A stretch of 64,000 nt of DNA, from NCBI RefSeq assembly GCF_019929575.1, contig NZ_JAHZPU010000009.1, positions 1 to 64,000 of the forward strand. The letters run 5' to 3'. The translations under genes and the position numbers were made by a program. The stretch is from Streptococcus infantis (GTDB lineage Bacteria; Bacillota; Bacilli; Lactobacillales; Streptococcaceae). A model generated the notes under the pieces. The model searched no databases and was not told where the DNA came from. It saw only the letters and a list, made by a program, of their open reading frames with translations. This document shows, piece by piece, positions 40,846 through 53,092 of this stretch. The stretch's first letter is position 1, and each line of letters starts with the position of its first letter.

Positions 40846-41035
40846 AAAAAACTGAGAGTGGGACAGAAATCGGTAATTCGTTAGAATACGATTTCGTCGT
40901 CCCACCTCCGCACAGTTGAGTAAGGATGTAAAAGCTGATGAAATAAGCGTAGTAGAGCCCACTCAACCACTGCGTCTTGCTCGACAATCCAAAGCCAATT
41001 AAGAGGCTAGGACTTTTGTCCCAGCCTCAGTTTTT
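40846..41035. repeat. 190-bp intergenic repeat with inverted ends (MITE-like)
   Basis: The ends form a 10-bp inverted pair (AAAAACTGAG and CTCAGTTTTT). Inside are three stems: GTGGGAC/GTCCCAC (40858-40905), GTTGAG/CTCAAC in the centre, and GAGGCTAGGAC with GTCCCAGCCTC (41003-41028). The layout resembles short non-autonomous elements; I recall similar elements in other viridans streptococci. On the minus strand it follows sufB and may end that operon. A 64-codon open frame inside it is not considered a gene. Confidence 0.7.
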
Positions 41036-41046
41036 CTTTATAAAAA

Positions 41047-42459
41047 TTATCCAACTGATCCTTCCATTTCGTAGCTAATCAAGCGGTTCAGCTCAACTGC
41101 ATATTCCATTGGAAGTTCTTTGGTGAAGGGCTCCACAAATCCCATGACAATCATCTCTGTTGCCTCGGATTCTGACAATCCACGACTCATGAGGTAATAC
41201 AATTGTTCTTCTGAAATCTTAGAAACCTTAGCTTCGTGTTCCAAAGCTACTTGCGAGTTGTGGATTTCATTAAACGGAATAGTATCTGATGCTGACAAGT
41301 CATCCATGATAATGGTGTCACACTCGATGTGAGAAACAGATTTCTTAGAGTTTTTATTAAAGGTTACTTGTCCACGGTAGTCTACCTTACCTCCACCTTT
41401 TGCAATAGACTTAGACACGATAGACGAACTGGTATGTGGAGCGTTGTGGATCATCTTGGCACCAGTATCCTGATGTTGCCCTGCATTAGCAAAGGCAATA
41501 GAAAGCATGGTTCCACGCGCCCCTTCTCCATCAAGGTAAACAGATGGATATTTCATAGTTGTTTTGGCACCCAAGTTCCCATCAATCCACTCAACAGTCG
41601 CATCTTTTTGAGCCTTAGCACGTTTTGTAACCAAGTTATAGACGTTATCAGACCAGTTTTGGATGGTTGTATAACGCATGTAAGCTCCATCCAAAGCAAA
41701 GATTTCTACGATGGCAGCGTGCAAGCTGTTACTTGAATAAGTAGGCGCTGTACATCCTTCTACATAGTGGACACTTGCTCCCTCATCAACGATAATTAAG
41801 GTACGTTCAAACTGACCAGTATTTTCGTTGTTGATACGGAAGTAAGTTTGAAGTGGAATATCAACCTTGACACCTTTTGGTACATAGATAAAGGTTCCAC
41901 CTGACCACACTGCTGAGTTGAGGGCTGCCAACTTGTTATCTGTCGGCGGAACCAACTTAGCGAAGTATTGTTTAAACAAGTCTGGGTATTCTTTGAGGGC
42001 AGAATCTGTATCTGTAAAGATAATTCCTAACTTCTCAAATTCTTCCTTCATGTTATGGTAAACTACTTCTGACTCATACTGGGCAGAGGCACCTGCTAGA
42101 TAAGCACGCTCAGCTTCCGGAATCCCGATACGTTCAAAGGTTTCTTTAATCTTTTCAGGAACTTCATCCCAAGAACGGGCTGGTTTATCAGATGGTTTTT
42201 GGTAATAGATCAAGTCATCAAAGTCAATCTCTGACAAGTCTGCTCCCCAGGTTTGCATGGGCATTTTTTTGAAGGTTTCATAAGACTTCAAACGGAATTC
42301 TAACATCCACTCAGGTTCTCCCTTGGCAGCTGATAGTTCACGAATGACATCTTCATTCAATCCTTTTCCTGTCGATAGGACAGGCTCTACATCGTCATGG
42401 AAACCAAATTTATATTCACCAAGGTCAATTGGTTTTGGTTCTACTCTTTCTTCAGCCAT
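41047..42459 (-). CDS. sufB: Fe-S cluster assembly protein SufB
   Basis: 470 residues from the ATG at 42459, with AAAGGATATT upstream; a longer frame extends into the sufU side without a site. Conserved SufB pieces: [64 protein letters not shown]. With SufC and SufD it forms the scaffold complex. Last gene of sufCDSUB. Confidence 0.97.
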   Translation of the reverse strand: MAEERVEPKPIDLGEYKFGFHDDVEPVLSTGKGLNEDVIRELSAAKGEPEWMLEFRLKSYETFKKMPMQTWGADLSEIDFDDLIYYQKPSDKPARSWDEVPEKIKETFERIGIPEAERAYLAGASAQYESEVVYHNMKEEFEKLGIIFTDTDSALKEYPDLFKQYFAKLVPPTDNKLAALNSAVWSGGTFIYVPKGVKVDIPLQTYFRINNENTGQFERTLIIVDEGASVHYVEGCTAPTYSSNSLHAAIVEIFALDGAYMRYTTIQNWSDNVYNLVTKRAKAQKDATVEWIDGNLGAKTTMKYPSVYLDGEGARGTMLSIAFANAGQHQDTGAKMIHNAPHTSSSIVSKSIAKGGGKVDYRGQVTFNKNSKKSVSHIECDTIIMDDLSASDTIPFNEIHNSQVALEHEAKVSKISEEQLYYLMSRGLSESEATEMIVMGFVEPFTKELPMEYAVELNRLISYEMEGSVG

Positions 42460-42516
42460 AATATCCTTTCTTTCATTCTTTAATGCTAATGATTCATAAG
42501 ACAAAAGAATCTTGTC

Positions 42517-45437
<2,921 letters not shown>

Positions 45438-45464
45438 TTACTTCTCCTAAAAGATACGAGGGAA

Positions 45465-46235
45465 TTACAATTCTTCCTTGTAGTCGTAGCCAAGTTCTTC
45501 AGCTAGTTTTGCGTATCCTTCACGTTCTAGACGCGCAGCCAATTCTGGACCACCAGAAAGGACAACACGACCTTCCATCATCACGTGTACCACGTCTGGT
45601 GTGATGTAGTTCAAAAGACGTTGGTAGTGAGTAATAATCATAGCACCAAAACCTTCACCACGCATAGCATTAACACCTTTCGATACGACTTTAAGAGCGT
45701 CAATATCAAGACCAGAGTCAATCTCGTCCAAAAGGGCAAAAGTTGGTTCCAACATCAAAAGTTGAAGAATTTCATTACGTTTTTTTTCACCACCAGAGAA
45801 ACCTTCGTTAAGGTAACGCTCTGCCATTTCTTCTTTCATGTTGAGCAATTCCATCTTCTCGTCTAGTTTAGTAATAAACTCACGAACAGAAATCTTTTCA
45901 TCATCTTCTTTTCCAGCATTCATGGCTGCACGAAGAAACTCAGCATTAGTAATACCTGGAATTTCTGATGGGTATTGCATAGCCAGGAAAAGCCCCATAC
46001 GCGCACGCTCGTCAACTTCCAATTCAAGGATGTTTACGCCGTCAAACAAGACTTCACCTTTGGTTACTTCATAGTTAGGATTTCCCATAATAGCGGCAGA
46101 AAGAGTTGATTTCCCAGTTCCATTTGGTCCCATGATAGCTGCAATCTCTCCTGTTTTAAGAGTCAGATTGACCCCTTTTAAAATTTCTTTTCCTTCAATT
46201 TCAACGTGAAGATCTTTGATCTCTAATACTGACAT
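45465..46235 (-). CDS. sufC: Fe-S assembly ATPase SufC
   Basis: 256 residues from the ATG at 46235 (AAAGGAACT upstream). Walker A GPNGTGKST, ABC signature SGGEKKR, Walker B FALLDEIDSGLDIDAL. It powers SufB-SufD. First gene of the suf operon; an inverted repeat lies 40-65 bases upstream. Confidence 0.97.
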   Translation of the reverse strand: MSVLEIKDLHVEIEGKEILKGVNLTLKTGEIAAIMGPNGTGKSTLSAAIMGNPNYEVTKGEVLFDGVNILELEVDERARMGLFLAMQYPSEIPGITNAEFLRAAMNAGKEDDEKISVREFITKLDEKMELLNMKEEMAERYLNEGFSGGEKKRNEILQLLMLEPTFALLDEIDSGLDIDALKVVSKGVNAMRGEGFGAMIITHYQRLLNYITPDVVHVMMEGRVVLSGGPELAARLEREGYAKLAEELGYDYKEEL

Positions 46236-46274
46236 GATAGTTCCTTTCTTTTTCAATCCGTTCTACCATTTTTG

Positions 46275-46300
46275 CTAGAAAATTGTCCTTATTTTTCTAG
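46275..46300. promoter_or_regulatory. Inverted repeat upstream of sufC
   Basis: CTAGAAAA (46275-46282) and TTTTCTAG (46293-46300) form an 8-bp palindrome with a 10-base centre, 40-65 bases before the sufC start. It may be an operator or a leader hairpin. Confidence 0.35.
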
Positions 46301-46343
46301 TAAAAAACGATAAAATGTCAATAAATATACTTTAATAGTATAA

Positions 46344-46366
46344 CAAAAAAAAGCCTAAAAGGCTTT
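46344..46366 (-). terminator. Terminator after the DUF3272 gene
   Basis: AAAGCC (46350-46355) and GGCTTT (46361-46366) arms followed by a T run on the minus strand, upstream of the suf promoter region. Confidence 0.75.
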
Positions 46367-46388
46367 AATTTTGTCTAGAAGCTGAGGG

Positions 46389-46583
46389 TTACTTCTTTCC
46401 TCGAAAATGGTCATCTATAGCGTTGACAATTTTACCCATAATATAGCTGACTCTAAAATTTCTTAGGATTAAAATAGCCCAAAGCAAGGCCATAATATAC
46501 CGTTGCTCCATGATGGATTCATTAAGGAAATAGGTCTCAGCAGCAGTAAAAAAGGCCATAATTATAAATTGTTGTCTATTCAT
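46389..46583 (-). CDS. DUF3272 small membrane protein
   Basis: 64 residues with two membrane helices (FIIMAFFTAAETYFL and YIMALLWAILILRNF), matching the streptococcal DUF3272 family that I recall next to dnaX. Role unknown. It follows dnaX by 22 bases and is probably read in the same transcript. Confidence 0.8.
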   Translation of the reverse strand: MNRQQFIIMAFFTAAETYFLNESIMEQRYIMALLWAILILRNFRVSYIMGKIVNAIDDHFRGKK

Positions 46584-46605
46584 TGTATTGTTTCACAAAA
46601 TCCTT

Positions 46606-48270
46606 TTAATCTTCTGCTATGGTCACTTTATCCGCTAGGAATTCAAATCCTTGGGGAAGAACAGATTCTTCAACATCTTCCTTGACAGAGTTTCCTTGAG
46701 CCGATTTAGCCTTAGCTGAAAAGTCCGCTCTGACTTCTTTCCACTCGTCCATAGATATAGCAAGAATTTCTGGAGAAAAACCAGCTGCTTGACTAAGGAT
46801 ATTGCCAAACATGGTGTTGAGATTATCACGTTTCATGGTTTGCCCAGCATTGAAGTTAGATTCAAATGCAAGAATGGCATGATGCTCATTCGCCGCAACA
46901 GGTTGAGAACCAACTAAAAGTGCCTTATCAGGACCTGACAAGCTTTCAATAACTTCTCCCCAAGCATTTTGTAGACGGATTAGATTTTGACGAGCCAAAT
47001 CAGGATTTTCAACAGCTTCTTGAAGAATAGATTGGACCTTATTGCGATCTACTCGGTAAACTGACTTAGTGTTAACTGGACGACTTGGTGTTGGTGTAGC
47101 CGGCTTGGGACTTGCATTAACATTTGCTAGGGCCTGTTTCAATCGTGCTACTTCTTCTCTTAGAGTTGCCAATTCACCAGCGACTTGACCTGTTATTGCT
47201 GGCTTAACCTCAAGCTCAGCTAGACGAATGGTCATCATTTCTGCGTAAATCTTTGGTTGGAGGCTAGCCTTCATATCAGCTAAACTTCCAGTTGCTATGG
47301 TAATCATTTCAAATAGGAGATCCTGTGGCAGAGATAAATTATTCTTGAATACCTGGCTATGGTGAGTATTCTCTCCTCCCGTTTGGACAATCAAAATATC
47401 TCGTAAATATTGCAACAAATCCGTTACAAATCGTGTCATGCTCTTTCCATTATCAAAAATCAAATCAAGTTTTTCCAAAGCACGAGTTACATCCTTTTGT
47501 GCCAAAGCAGCCACATAATCGTCCAAAGCACTTAGACTGATAGTCCCAGTAATTTCCTCAGAAACAGCTGTTGTCAATCTAGCTTCCTGCGTCAAACTCA
47601 AAGCCTGGTCTAAGATGGACAAGGCATCCCGCATACCACCTTCAGCTCGACGAGCAATAATCTCAACAGCTTCTGACTCATAATCAATCCCTTCCTTTTC
47701 TAAAATATGGAAGATATGATCTCGAATATCCTGAGTCTTGATAGATTTAAATTCAAATCGCTGAACCCGAGATAAAATAGTTGCAGGAATCTTATGAAGC
47801 TCTGTCGTTGCTAGAATAAAGACAACATTTGGAGTTGGTTCCTCAAGAGTTTTCAAAAGGGCATTAAAGGCTCCTGTTGAAAGCATATGAACCTCGTCGA
47901 TGATATAAACCTTATAGCAAGCAACACTCGGAGCATAGGTTGATTTATCACGGATATCACGAATTTCATCAACCCCATTATTAGAGGCTGCATCCATTTC
48001 GATAACGTCCTCCAAGCTACCGTTTGTAACTGCCTGACAGATATAACAGTTATTACAAGGTTCTCCCCCTACTTGATTAGGGCAATTCATTGCCTTAGCA
48101 AAAATTTTGGCTACACTGGTTTTACCAGTTCCACGAGGTCCTGAAAATAAATAAGCATGGCTTATTTTTTCCTGTTCAACAGCTTGTTTAAGAGTTTTTG
48201 CAATAACCTCTTGACCTACTAGCTGTGAAAAGGTTTGGCTTCTGTATTTTCGATAAAGGGCCTGATACAT
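46606..48270 (-). CDS. dnaX: DNA polymerase III gamma/tau subunit
   Basis: 554 residues. Walker A FSGPRGTGKTSVAKIF, zinc module with CPNQVGGEPCNNCYIC, Walker B VYIIDEVHMLSTGAFNALLKTLEEP. The tail (about 370-550) is the variable tau part that contacts the polymerase. Clamp loader motor of the replisome. It overlaps the last base of the fRMsr stop. Confidence 0.97.
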   Translation of the reverse strand: MYQALYRKYRSQTFSQLVGQEVIAKTLKQAVEQEKISHAYLFSGPRGTGKTSVAKIFAKAMNCPNQVGGEPCNNCYICQAVTNGSLEDVIEMDAASNNGVDEIRDIRDKSTYAPSVACYKVYIIDEVHMLSTGAFNALLKTLEEPTPNVVFILATTELHKIPATILSRVQRFEFKSIKTQDIRDHIFHILEKEGIDYESEAVEIIARRAEGGMRDALSILDQALSLTQEARLTTAVSEEITGTISLSALDDYVAALAQKDVTRALEKLDLIFDNGKSMTRFVTDLLQYLRDILIVQTGGENTHHSQVFKNNLSLPQDLLFEMITIATGSLADMKASLQPKIYAEMMTIRLAELEVKPAITGQVAGELATLREEVARLKQALANVNASPKPATPTPSRPVNTKSVYRVDRNKVQSILQEAVENPDLARQNLIRLQNAWGEVIESLSGPDKALLVGSQPVAANEHHAILAFESNFNAGQTMKRDNLNTMFGNILSQAAGFSPEILAISMDEWKEVRADFSAKAKSAQGNSVKEDVEESVLPQGFEFLADKVTIAED

Positions 48271-48767
48271 TACGCTTTCTCCTCAAACATTGAAAAGTTC
48301 CATTCAGTTTTATCTAACAAAATAGCTACAAACTCTTCTAGATACTTCTGATCCAGATCATCATAATCATCGACAAGAGATGAATCCAAGTCTAATACAC
48401 CCAGTAGTTGTCCATCTTTGACCATTGGCACAACAATTTCACTGAGTGCTTTACTATCACAAGAGATATAATTTGGATAGGTCTTTACATCACCAACAAT
48501 AACTGTTTGACGACTAGCTGCCGATTCGCCACACACACCTCTACCAAGAGTGATTCTCACGCAAGAAACCCCACCTTGAAAAGGACCCAAGATGAGTTCA
48601 TTCCCATCGAATAGGTAGAAACCTGCAAAAACAGTATTAGGAAAGTTTGTTTTTAGTAGGGCACTGGCATTAGATAAATTAGCCAACACATTGGGCTCTC
48701 CATCTAAAAGATAAGAGAGCTGTTCATTTATTGTTTGATAAAGTGATTCTTTTTCTGAATATAACAT
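48270..48767 (-). CDS. Free methionine-(R)-sulfoxide reductase (GAF domain)
   Basis: 165 residues, one GAF domain. The three redox cysteines of fRMsr are present: [20 protein letters not shown] and [15 protein letters not shown]. It repairs oxidised free methionine. Translationally coupled to dnaX downstream. Confidence 0.92.
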   Translation of the reverse strand: MLYSEKESLYQTINEQLSYLLDGEPNVLANLSNASALLKTNFPNTVFAGFYLFDGNELILGPFQGGVSCVRITLGRGVCGESAASRQTVIVGDVKTYPNYISCDSKALSEIVVPMVKDGQLLGVLDLDSSLVDDYDDLDQKYLEEFVAILLDKTEWNFSMFEEKA

Positions 48768-48803
48768 AAAACCATTATATCAAAAAATGCTAGTAGAAAA
48801 AAG

Positions 48804-48839
48804 AAAAATCCTCTGTTTAAAAAACAAAGGATTTTTTTC
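48804..48839 (-). terminator. rpsA terminator
   Basis: AAAAATCCTCTGTTT and AAACAAAGGATTTTTT arms, with a T run on the minus strand after the rpsA stop. Confidence 0.8.
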
Positions 48840-48852
48840 AAATTCGAATGAA

Positions 48853-50055
48853 TTAAAGTTCGATGTCTCCGAACAAGTCAGCCATTGAGAATCCTGTTTG
48901 AGTTTCAGGAAGTTCAAAGTCACGTTTTTCTTGACGTTTTGGACGACGTGGACGTGGAGCACGTTTTTCTTCGTTTTGTCCTTCTTCTTGAGCTGGACGT
49001 TCCTCAAGAGCTTTGATAGAAAGTGATACACGTTCTGCATCAGCATTAACTTCAAGAACTTTAACAGTAACTTCTTGACCAACTTTAAGAGCTTCTTTTG
49101 GATTTTCAATACGTTTGTGTGAAATTTGTGATACGTGAACAAGTCCATCGATACCTGGCAGTACTTCAACAAATGCACCGAAGTCAGTCAAACGTTTAAC
49201 TGTACCTTCTACAACATCACCTTTAGCCAATTTTTGCTCAACGCCATCCCATGGTCCAGGTGTTGTAGCTTTAAGTGAAAGTGATACACGTCCTTCTTCT
49301 TCGTTAAGATCAAGGATTTTCACTTCAACTTCTTCACCAACAGTTACAACTGATTTTGGTGAAACGTTACGTTCGTGTGACAATTCAGTCAAGTGAACCA
49401 ATCCGTCAACACCACCAAGGTCGATGAAAGCACCGAAGCTTGTGATACGTGCAACTTTACCAGTTACAACATCACCAACAGCCAATTTACCAAATACTTC
49501 AGCACGAGCTGCTGCTGTAGCTGCTTCTACAACTTCACGACGTGAAAGAATGAAGCGGTTTTCTTTAGGATCAACTTCTTTGATTTTAGCATCAAACTCT
49601 TGACCTACAAAACGCTCAGTGTTACGTACAAAACGAGTATCCAACATTGAAGCTGGGATAAATCCACGTACACCTTCAAATTCTACTGAAAGTCCACCCT
49701 TAACAGCGCGAGTTCCTTTAACTGTAACAACTTCTTCTTCACGTCCTACAAGTTTGTCCCATGCTTTGCGAGCTTCAAGGCGTTTTTTAGATACAAGGTA
49801 TGTTACTGTATCAGTATCTTTACCAACTACTTGACGAAGTACAAGAACATCCAATACTTCACCTACTTTTACAAAGTCATTGATATCTGCATCGCGATCG
49901 TTTGTCAATTCGCGAAGAGTCAAGACACCTTCAACACCAGTTCCAGAGATTGCAACATTAGCTTGAGTAGCATCAACTGTCAATACTTCAGCACTAACAA
50001 CATCACCTGGCTCAACTTGGCTAACGCTATTTAGCAAATCTTCAAATTCGTTCAT
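48853..50055 (-). CDS. rpsA: 30S ribosomal protein S1 (four S1 domains)
   Basis: 400 residues with S1 domains at about 15-90, 100-170, 190-265 and 275-350; the last two are the most regular (VARITSFGAFIDLGGVDGLVHLTELSH and VKRLTDFGAFVEVLPGIDGLVHVSQISH). A basic, disordered tail (PRPRRPKRQEKRD) ends in FSMADLFGDIEL. Gram-positive S1 is shorter than the six-domain E. coli form. It helps mRNA bind the 30S subunit. Confidence 0.96.
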   Translation of the reverse strand: MNEFEDLLNSVSQVEPGDVVSAEVLTVDATQANVAISGTGVEGVLTLRELTNDRDADINDFVKVGEVLDVLVLRQVVGKDTDTVTYLVSKKRLEARKAWDKLVGREEEVVTVKGTRAVKGGLSVEFEGVRGFIPASMLDTRFVRNTERFVGQEFDAKIKEVDPKENRFILSRREVVEAATAAARAEVFGKLAVGDVVTGKVARITSFGAFIDLGGVDGLVHLTELSHERNVSPKSVVTVGEEVEVKILDLNEEEGRVSLSLKATTPGPWDGVEQKLAKGDVVEGTVKRLTDFGAFVEVLPGIDGLVHVSQISHKRIENPKEALKVGQEVTVKVLEVNADAERVSLSIKALEERPAQEEGQNEEKRAPRPRRPKRQEKRDFELPETQTGFSMADLFGDIEL

Positions 50056-50076
50056 CTAAAAAATCCTCCAACAATC

Positions 50077-50095
50077 AAGTTTTTCTTAAACTTGA
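50077..50095 (-). promoter_or_regulatory. Hairpin in rpsA leader
   Basis: CAAGTTT and AAACTTG arms around a short loop, ending about 15 bases before the rpsA ribosome site. A possible autoregulatory or stabilising hairpin; inferred from position only. Confidence 0.35.
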
Positions 50096-50216
50096 CATAC
50101 TTATAATTTTTTCCTAAGCACCCGCAAAGACATGTTATATCGTTCACGTCCTTCAATTATAAAAATAAAATACCCTAAGATATTTTTCTTTTTATCTTGA
50201 ATATATTACCTAAGAA

Positions 50217-50288
50217 CTGGGGTAGCTGGATTCGAACCAACGCATGAGGGAGTCAAAGTCCCTTGCCTTACCGCTTGGCTATACCCCA
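50217..50288 (-). tRNA. tRNA-Gln (anticodon TTG)
   Basis: 72 nt. Acceptor TGGGGTA with TACCCCA plus G; anticodon stem AGGGA/TCCCT with loop CTTTGAC; T arm GGTTCGAATCC. Reads CAA. Nine bases after tRNA-Tyr. Confidence 0.96.
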
Positions 50289-50297
50289 AAAGTGAAA

Positions 50298-50378
50298 TGG
50301 AGAGAGAGGGATTCGAACCCCCGAACCCGAAGGAGCGGATTTACAGTCCGCCGCGTTTAGCCTCTTCGCTATCTCTCC
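50298..50378 (-). tRNA. tRNA-Tyr (anticodon GTA)
   Basis: 81 nt with the long variable arm of tyrosine tRNAs. Acceptor GGAGAGA with TCTCTCC plus A; anticodon loop CTGTAAA; T arm GGTTCGAATCC. Co-transcribed with tRNA-Gln. Confidence 0.96.
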
Positions 50379-50395
50379 AATGTTCAACGAAAACT

Positions 50396-50424
50396 ATTAT
50401 ATCATGAAAATTTACAAAAAACAA
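50396..50424 (-). promoter_or_regulatory. tRNA-Tyr/Gln promoter
   Basis: TTGTTT (50419-50424), 17-bp spacer, perfect TATAAT (50396-50401) on the minus strand, just upstream of tRNA-Tyr. Confidence 0.7.
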
Positions 50425-50427
50425 GCT

Positions 50428-50658
50428 TTATTTTGCTAAATTATAGTTTTCAATCAAAATTTCCACAGCTTTTTCAAGTTTTTTATAAAAACTATCGACA
50501 TTTCCATTCTTTATGATCGCAAATTGATTATCTAGTTCAGCAATTTCACCAATAACCTTTTTACCAATCGTTAAAGTATATCCTTCATACTTTTCCTTAC
50601 CAACTAAAACAGTTGCGTCTGTTAATTGAATTTCAATTTTTTTATCTTTTTTACTCAT
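50428..50658 (-). CDS. DUF2969 small protein
   Basis: 76 residues from the ATG at 50658 (AGAGGTATCGT upstream). A longer frame upstream would add 34 residues crossing this site and is rejected. MSKKDKKIEIQLTDATVLVG and the C-terminal YKKLEKAVEILIENYNLAK fit DUF2969. Cytosolic; function unknown. The tRNA promoter overlaps its 3' end. Confidence 0.82.
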   Translation of the reverse strand: MSKKDKKIEIQLTDATVLVGKEKYEGYTLTIGKKVIGEIAELDNQFAIIKNGNVDSFYKKLEKAVEILIENYNLAK

Positions 50659-50712
50659 ACGATACCTCTTTTCACTCTTCCTATTGTACAAGAAATTTAA
50701 AAAACTGGCAAG

Positions 50713-50753
50713 AAAAAAACTCTTTACCAAGCTAATCTTGAGAAAGAGTTTTT
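50713..50753 (-). terminator. Terminator after pcp
   Basis: AAAAAACTCTTT and AAAGAGTTTTT arms with T run on the minus strand, 40 bases after the pcp stop. Ends the ilvE-to-pcp operon. Confidence 0.75.
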
Positions 50754-50793
50754 GTGACAAAATCTAAGTTTTTAATCTAGGGAAGGCTCATTG

Positions 50794-51438
50794 TTAGTGG
50801 GTTGTCCCACCCACTAATTTTATGTCCTTATCTTTATAATCTACGATAGCACCAATCGCAGTTTGGATACCTCTGACGATATCAGTTAAATTCATAGAAG
50901 CTGTATTAGATTTATTAATCACCTGTTCTGTCATATAGGGAATATGCATAAAACCTGCTCTCATATTTGGAAACTTTTTATCCACTAAATAGAGAGCCTG
51001 ATACATCAGATGATTACAAACAAAGGTTCCTGCTGTATTGGACACTGTAGCTGGCAACCCTTCCTCTTTAATCGCTTGAACCATTGCTTTGATAGGGAGT
51101 GTGCTAAAATAGGCAGCTTGACCGTCCAGGCGTATAGGTGTGTCTATCGGCTGATTTCCTTGGTTATCTGGAATTCTTGCATCATCTTGATTGATGGCAA
51201 CTCGTTCAGGAGTTAAACTAGCTCTACCTCCTGCTTGTCCGATGCAGAGTACCACATCTGGTTGATAACGGACAATTTCTGCTTCTAAAACCTCTGCTGA
51301 TTTATAAAAGACTGTTGGAATCTCTACCGAGCGTATCTCCGCTCCATGAATTACAGACGGTAATAATTTAACAGCTTCCAAGGCTGGATTGACCTTTTCA
51401 CCACCGAAAGGATCAAAACCTGTTACTAATATTTTCAT
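50794..51438 (-). CDS. pcp: Pyroglutamyl peptidase I
   Basis: 214 residues. Catalytic triad: Glu in [12 protein letters not shown], Cys in [15 protein letters not shown], His in FMHIPYM. It removes N-terminal pyroglutamate from peptides. The DUF979-DUF969 membrane pair directly precedes it. A TTAGTGGG/CCCACTAA palindrome overlaps its stop codon. Confidence 0.96.
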   Translation of the reverse strand: MKILVTGFDPFGGEKVNPALEAVKLLPSVIHGAEIRSVEIPTVFYKSAEVLEAEIVRYQPDVVLCIGQAGGRASLTPERVAINQDDARIPDNQGNQPIDTPIRLDGQAAYFSTLPIKAMVQAIKEEGLPATVSNTAGTFVCNHLMYQALYLVDKKFPNMRAGFMHIPYMTEQVINKSNTASMNLTDIVRGIQTAIGAIVDYKDKDIKLVGGTTH

Positions 51439-51451
51439 TTTATTTCCTTTG

Positions 51452-52375
51452 CTAAAATGCCAAAAAGTACATCAAAAATACATGTAGGATAATCATGATA
51501 ACAGCTACTCCTACTTGAGCTTTGATAACCCCATTTGGATCTTTCATATCCAGGAGAGCTGCTGGTAAAGCATTAAAGTTAGCAGCCATTGGAGTTAATA
51601 AGGTTCCACAGCAACCTGCTGTCATTGCTAGAGCAGCGGCTACGATTGGATCAGCTCCCAAGGCAAATACAAAGGGAACTCCAATTCCAGCAGTAATAAC
51701 AGTAAAGGCAGCAAAGGCATTACCCATTATCATGGAGAATAGAACCATCCCAAGGACATAAGCTACCACACCCATAAAACGACTGCCCGATGGAACTAAA
51801 CCACTTATCAAGTGAGAAATCAGATCTCCAACTCCTGCTACGGTAAAAATTGCCCCTAAAGCTCCTAAAAGTTGAGGCACAATCCCACTGGTTGAAACTT
51901 GTTGCACCATGCGATTGTTTTCTGCTAACAAACTTCTAGGAGAACTCTTAGTAATCAATAAAAGAGAGATGGTTGCGAAAAATGCAGCAAGACTGATAGC
52001 AATCTTACTGAACTCAGGGATCATTTTTGCTAATACCAAAGCAATCAAAGCCATTAACATGACTGGAATAAAAATTTTATTCTTTAGTCGTTTAGCTTCA
52101 ATATTTGCCTTGACTTCATCCAGAGACGGTAAGGTGCCGATACGAACCTGTTTAAAGAGAGTTAGCAGGGCTAATAGCACTACGATAACTCCAATACAGA
52201 CAGAAGGTAGATAGGAACCACCGATAAAACTGATGCCCAATAAAGCCCAAAACCCAGCCGTTCCAAAGCGAACTGGGTTTGTTTTATCTTTATAGCTACA
52301 ATAAGCCGTATGAAGGAATTGACAGCCAATCACAATATAAGTCAACTCTAATAACTGGCTTGCTAGATTGGTCAT
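51452..52375 (-). CDS. DUF979 membrane protein
   Basis: 307 residues, nine to ten membrane helices, with family pieces [41 protein letters not shown] and [26 protein letters not shown]979 and DUF969 are found side by side with pcp. A role in 5-oxoproline or peptide-product transport is inferred from that link and not proven. Overlaps DUF969 by 4 bases. Confidence 0.88.
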   Translation of the reverse strand: MTNLASQLLELTYIVIGCQFLHTAYCSYKDKTNPVRFGTAGFWALLGISFIGGSYLPSVCIGVIVVLLALLTLFKQVRIGTLPSLDEVKANIEAKRLKNKIFIPVMLMALIALVLAKMIPEFSKIAISLAAFFATISLLLITKSSPRSLLAENNRMVQQVSTSGIVPQLLGALGAIFTVAGVGDLISHLISGLVPSGSRFMGVVAYVLGMVLFSMIMGNAFAAFTVITAGIGVPFVFALGADPIVAAALAMTAGCCGTLLTPMAANFNALPAALLDMKDPNGVIKAQVGVAVIMIILHVFLMYFLAF

Positions 52376-53061
52376 TCTTCTTTTCCTTTACTAACCTTAT
52401 TTGCTAGCAGTTTTCTATCAAAGAGGTAATTGTAAATCCCTACAACAAGAAGGGCAATTCCTGCAACTATAAGTGAAGCTGATGCAATGCCTGCATAATT
52501 ACTTTCGTAACCTAATTGGTCCAGGGTGCCCCCAACCAAGAGGACACCACCTGCACCAACGAAAGTGTTTTGAGCAAAGAAATTTGCAAAATTATCATTT
52601 GCTGCTGCACGTGCTTTTAACGCTTCGCTCTCCTGCTCTGTTAATTTTCTGCCTAATTGTGACTCTGCTGCTGCTTGTCCCATGGGTTGAACCAAAGGCC
52701 TTACAAACTGCGGATGTCCTCCTAGTCGAATGGCAAAGAAACCATCGAGTTCCCGAAAAAAGAAATACACTGTATAAAAACTTCCTACGGTCAGTCCTTT
52801 AATCTTTTGAATCAAGTCAATCGATCGTTGCTTGAGCCCAAAAGTTTCAGATAAACCAACCAGGGGCAAGGTTACCATAAAAATCGTAAGAACACGTTGA
52901 TTGCTAAATTCTTTTCCCAAAATTTCCAAGAATTCAACAAGAGAAACTCCAGAAACTAGAGCTGTAACTAAACTAGCTAAGACTACCGTTGCAATGGTAT
53001 CTAACTTATAGATAAAACCAACCACAATGATAAATATCCCTATTAGTTTAATCCATTCCAT
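52372..53061 (-). CDS. DUF969 membrane protein
   Basis: 229 residues, six or so membrane helices. LIGIFIIVVGFIYKLDTIATVVLASLVTALV, then FFRELDGFFAIRLGGHPQFVRPLVQPMGQAAAE and DNFANFFAQNTFVGAGGVLLV, which are conserved. Probable partner subunit of the DUF979 protein. It starts 31 bases after the lipoprotein gene. Confidence 0.88.
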   Translation of the reverse strand: MEWIKLIGIFIIVVGFIYKLDTIATVVLASLVTALVSGVSLVEFLEILGKEFSNQRVLTIFMVTLPLVGLSETFGLKQRSIDLIQKIKGLTVGSFYTVYFFFRELDGFFAIRLGGHPQFVRPLVQPMGQAAAESQLGRKLTEQESEALKARAAANDNFANFFAQNTFVGAGGVLLVGGTLDQLGYESNYAGIASASLIVAGIALLVVGIYNYLFDRKLLANKVSKGKEE

Positions 53062-53092
53062 ATAGGCCTCTTTTCCAAAACACTAGTCAGTT

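Noticed and set aside
40793-40987. 64-codon open frame on the minus strand
   Set aside because: It lies mostly within the 190-bp repeat and follows its hairpins; no ribosome site.
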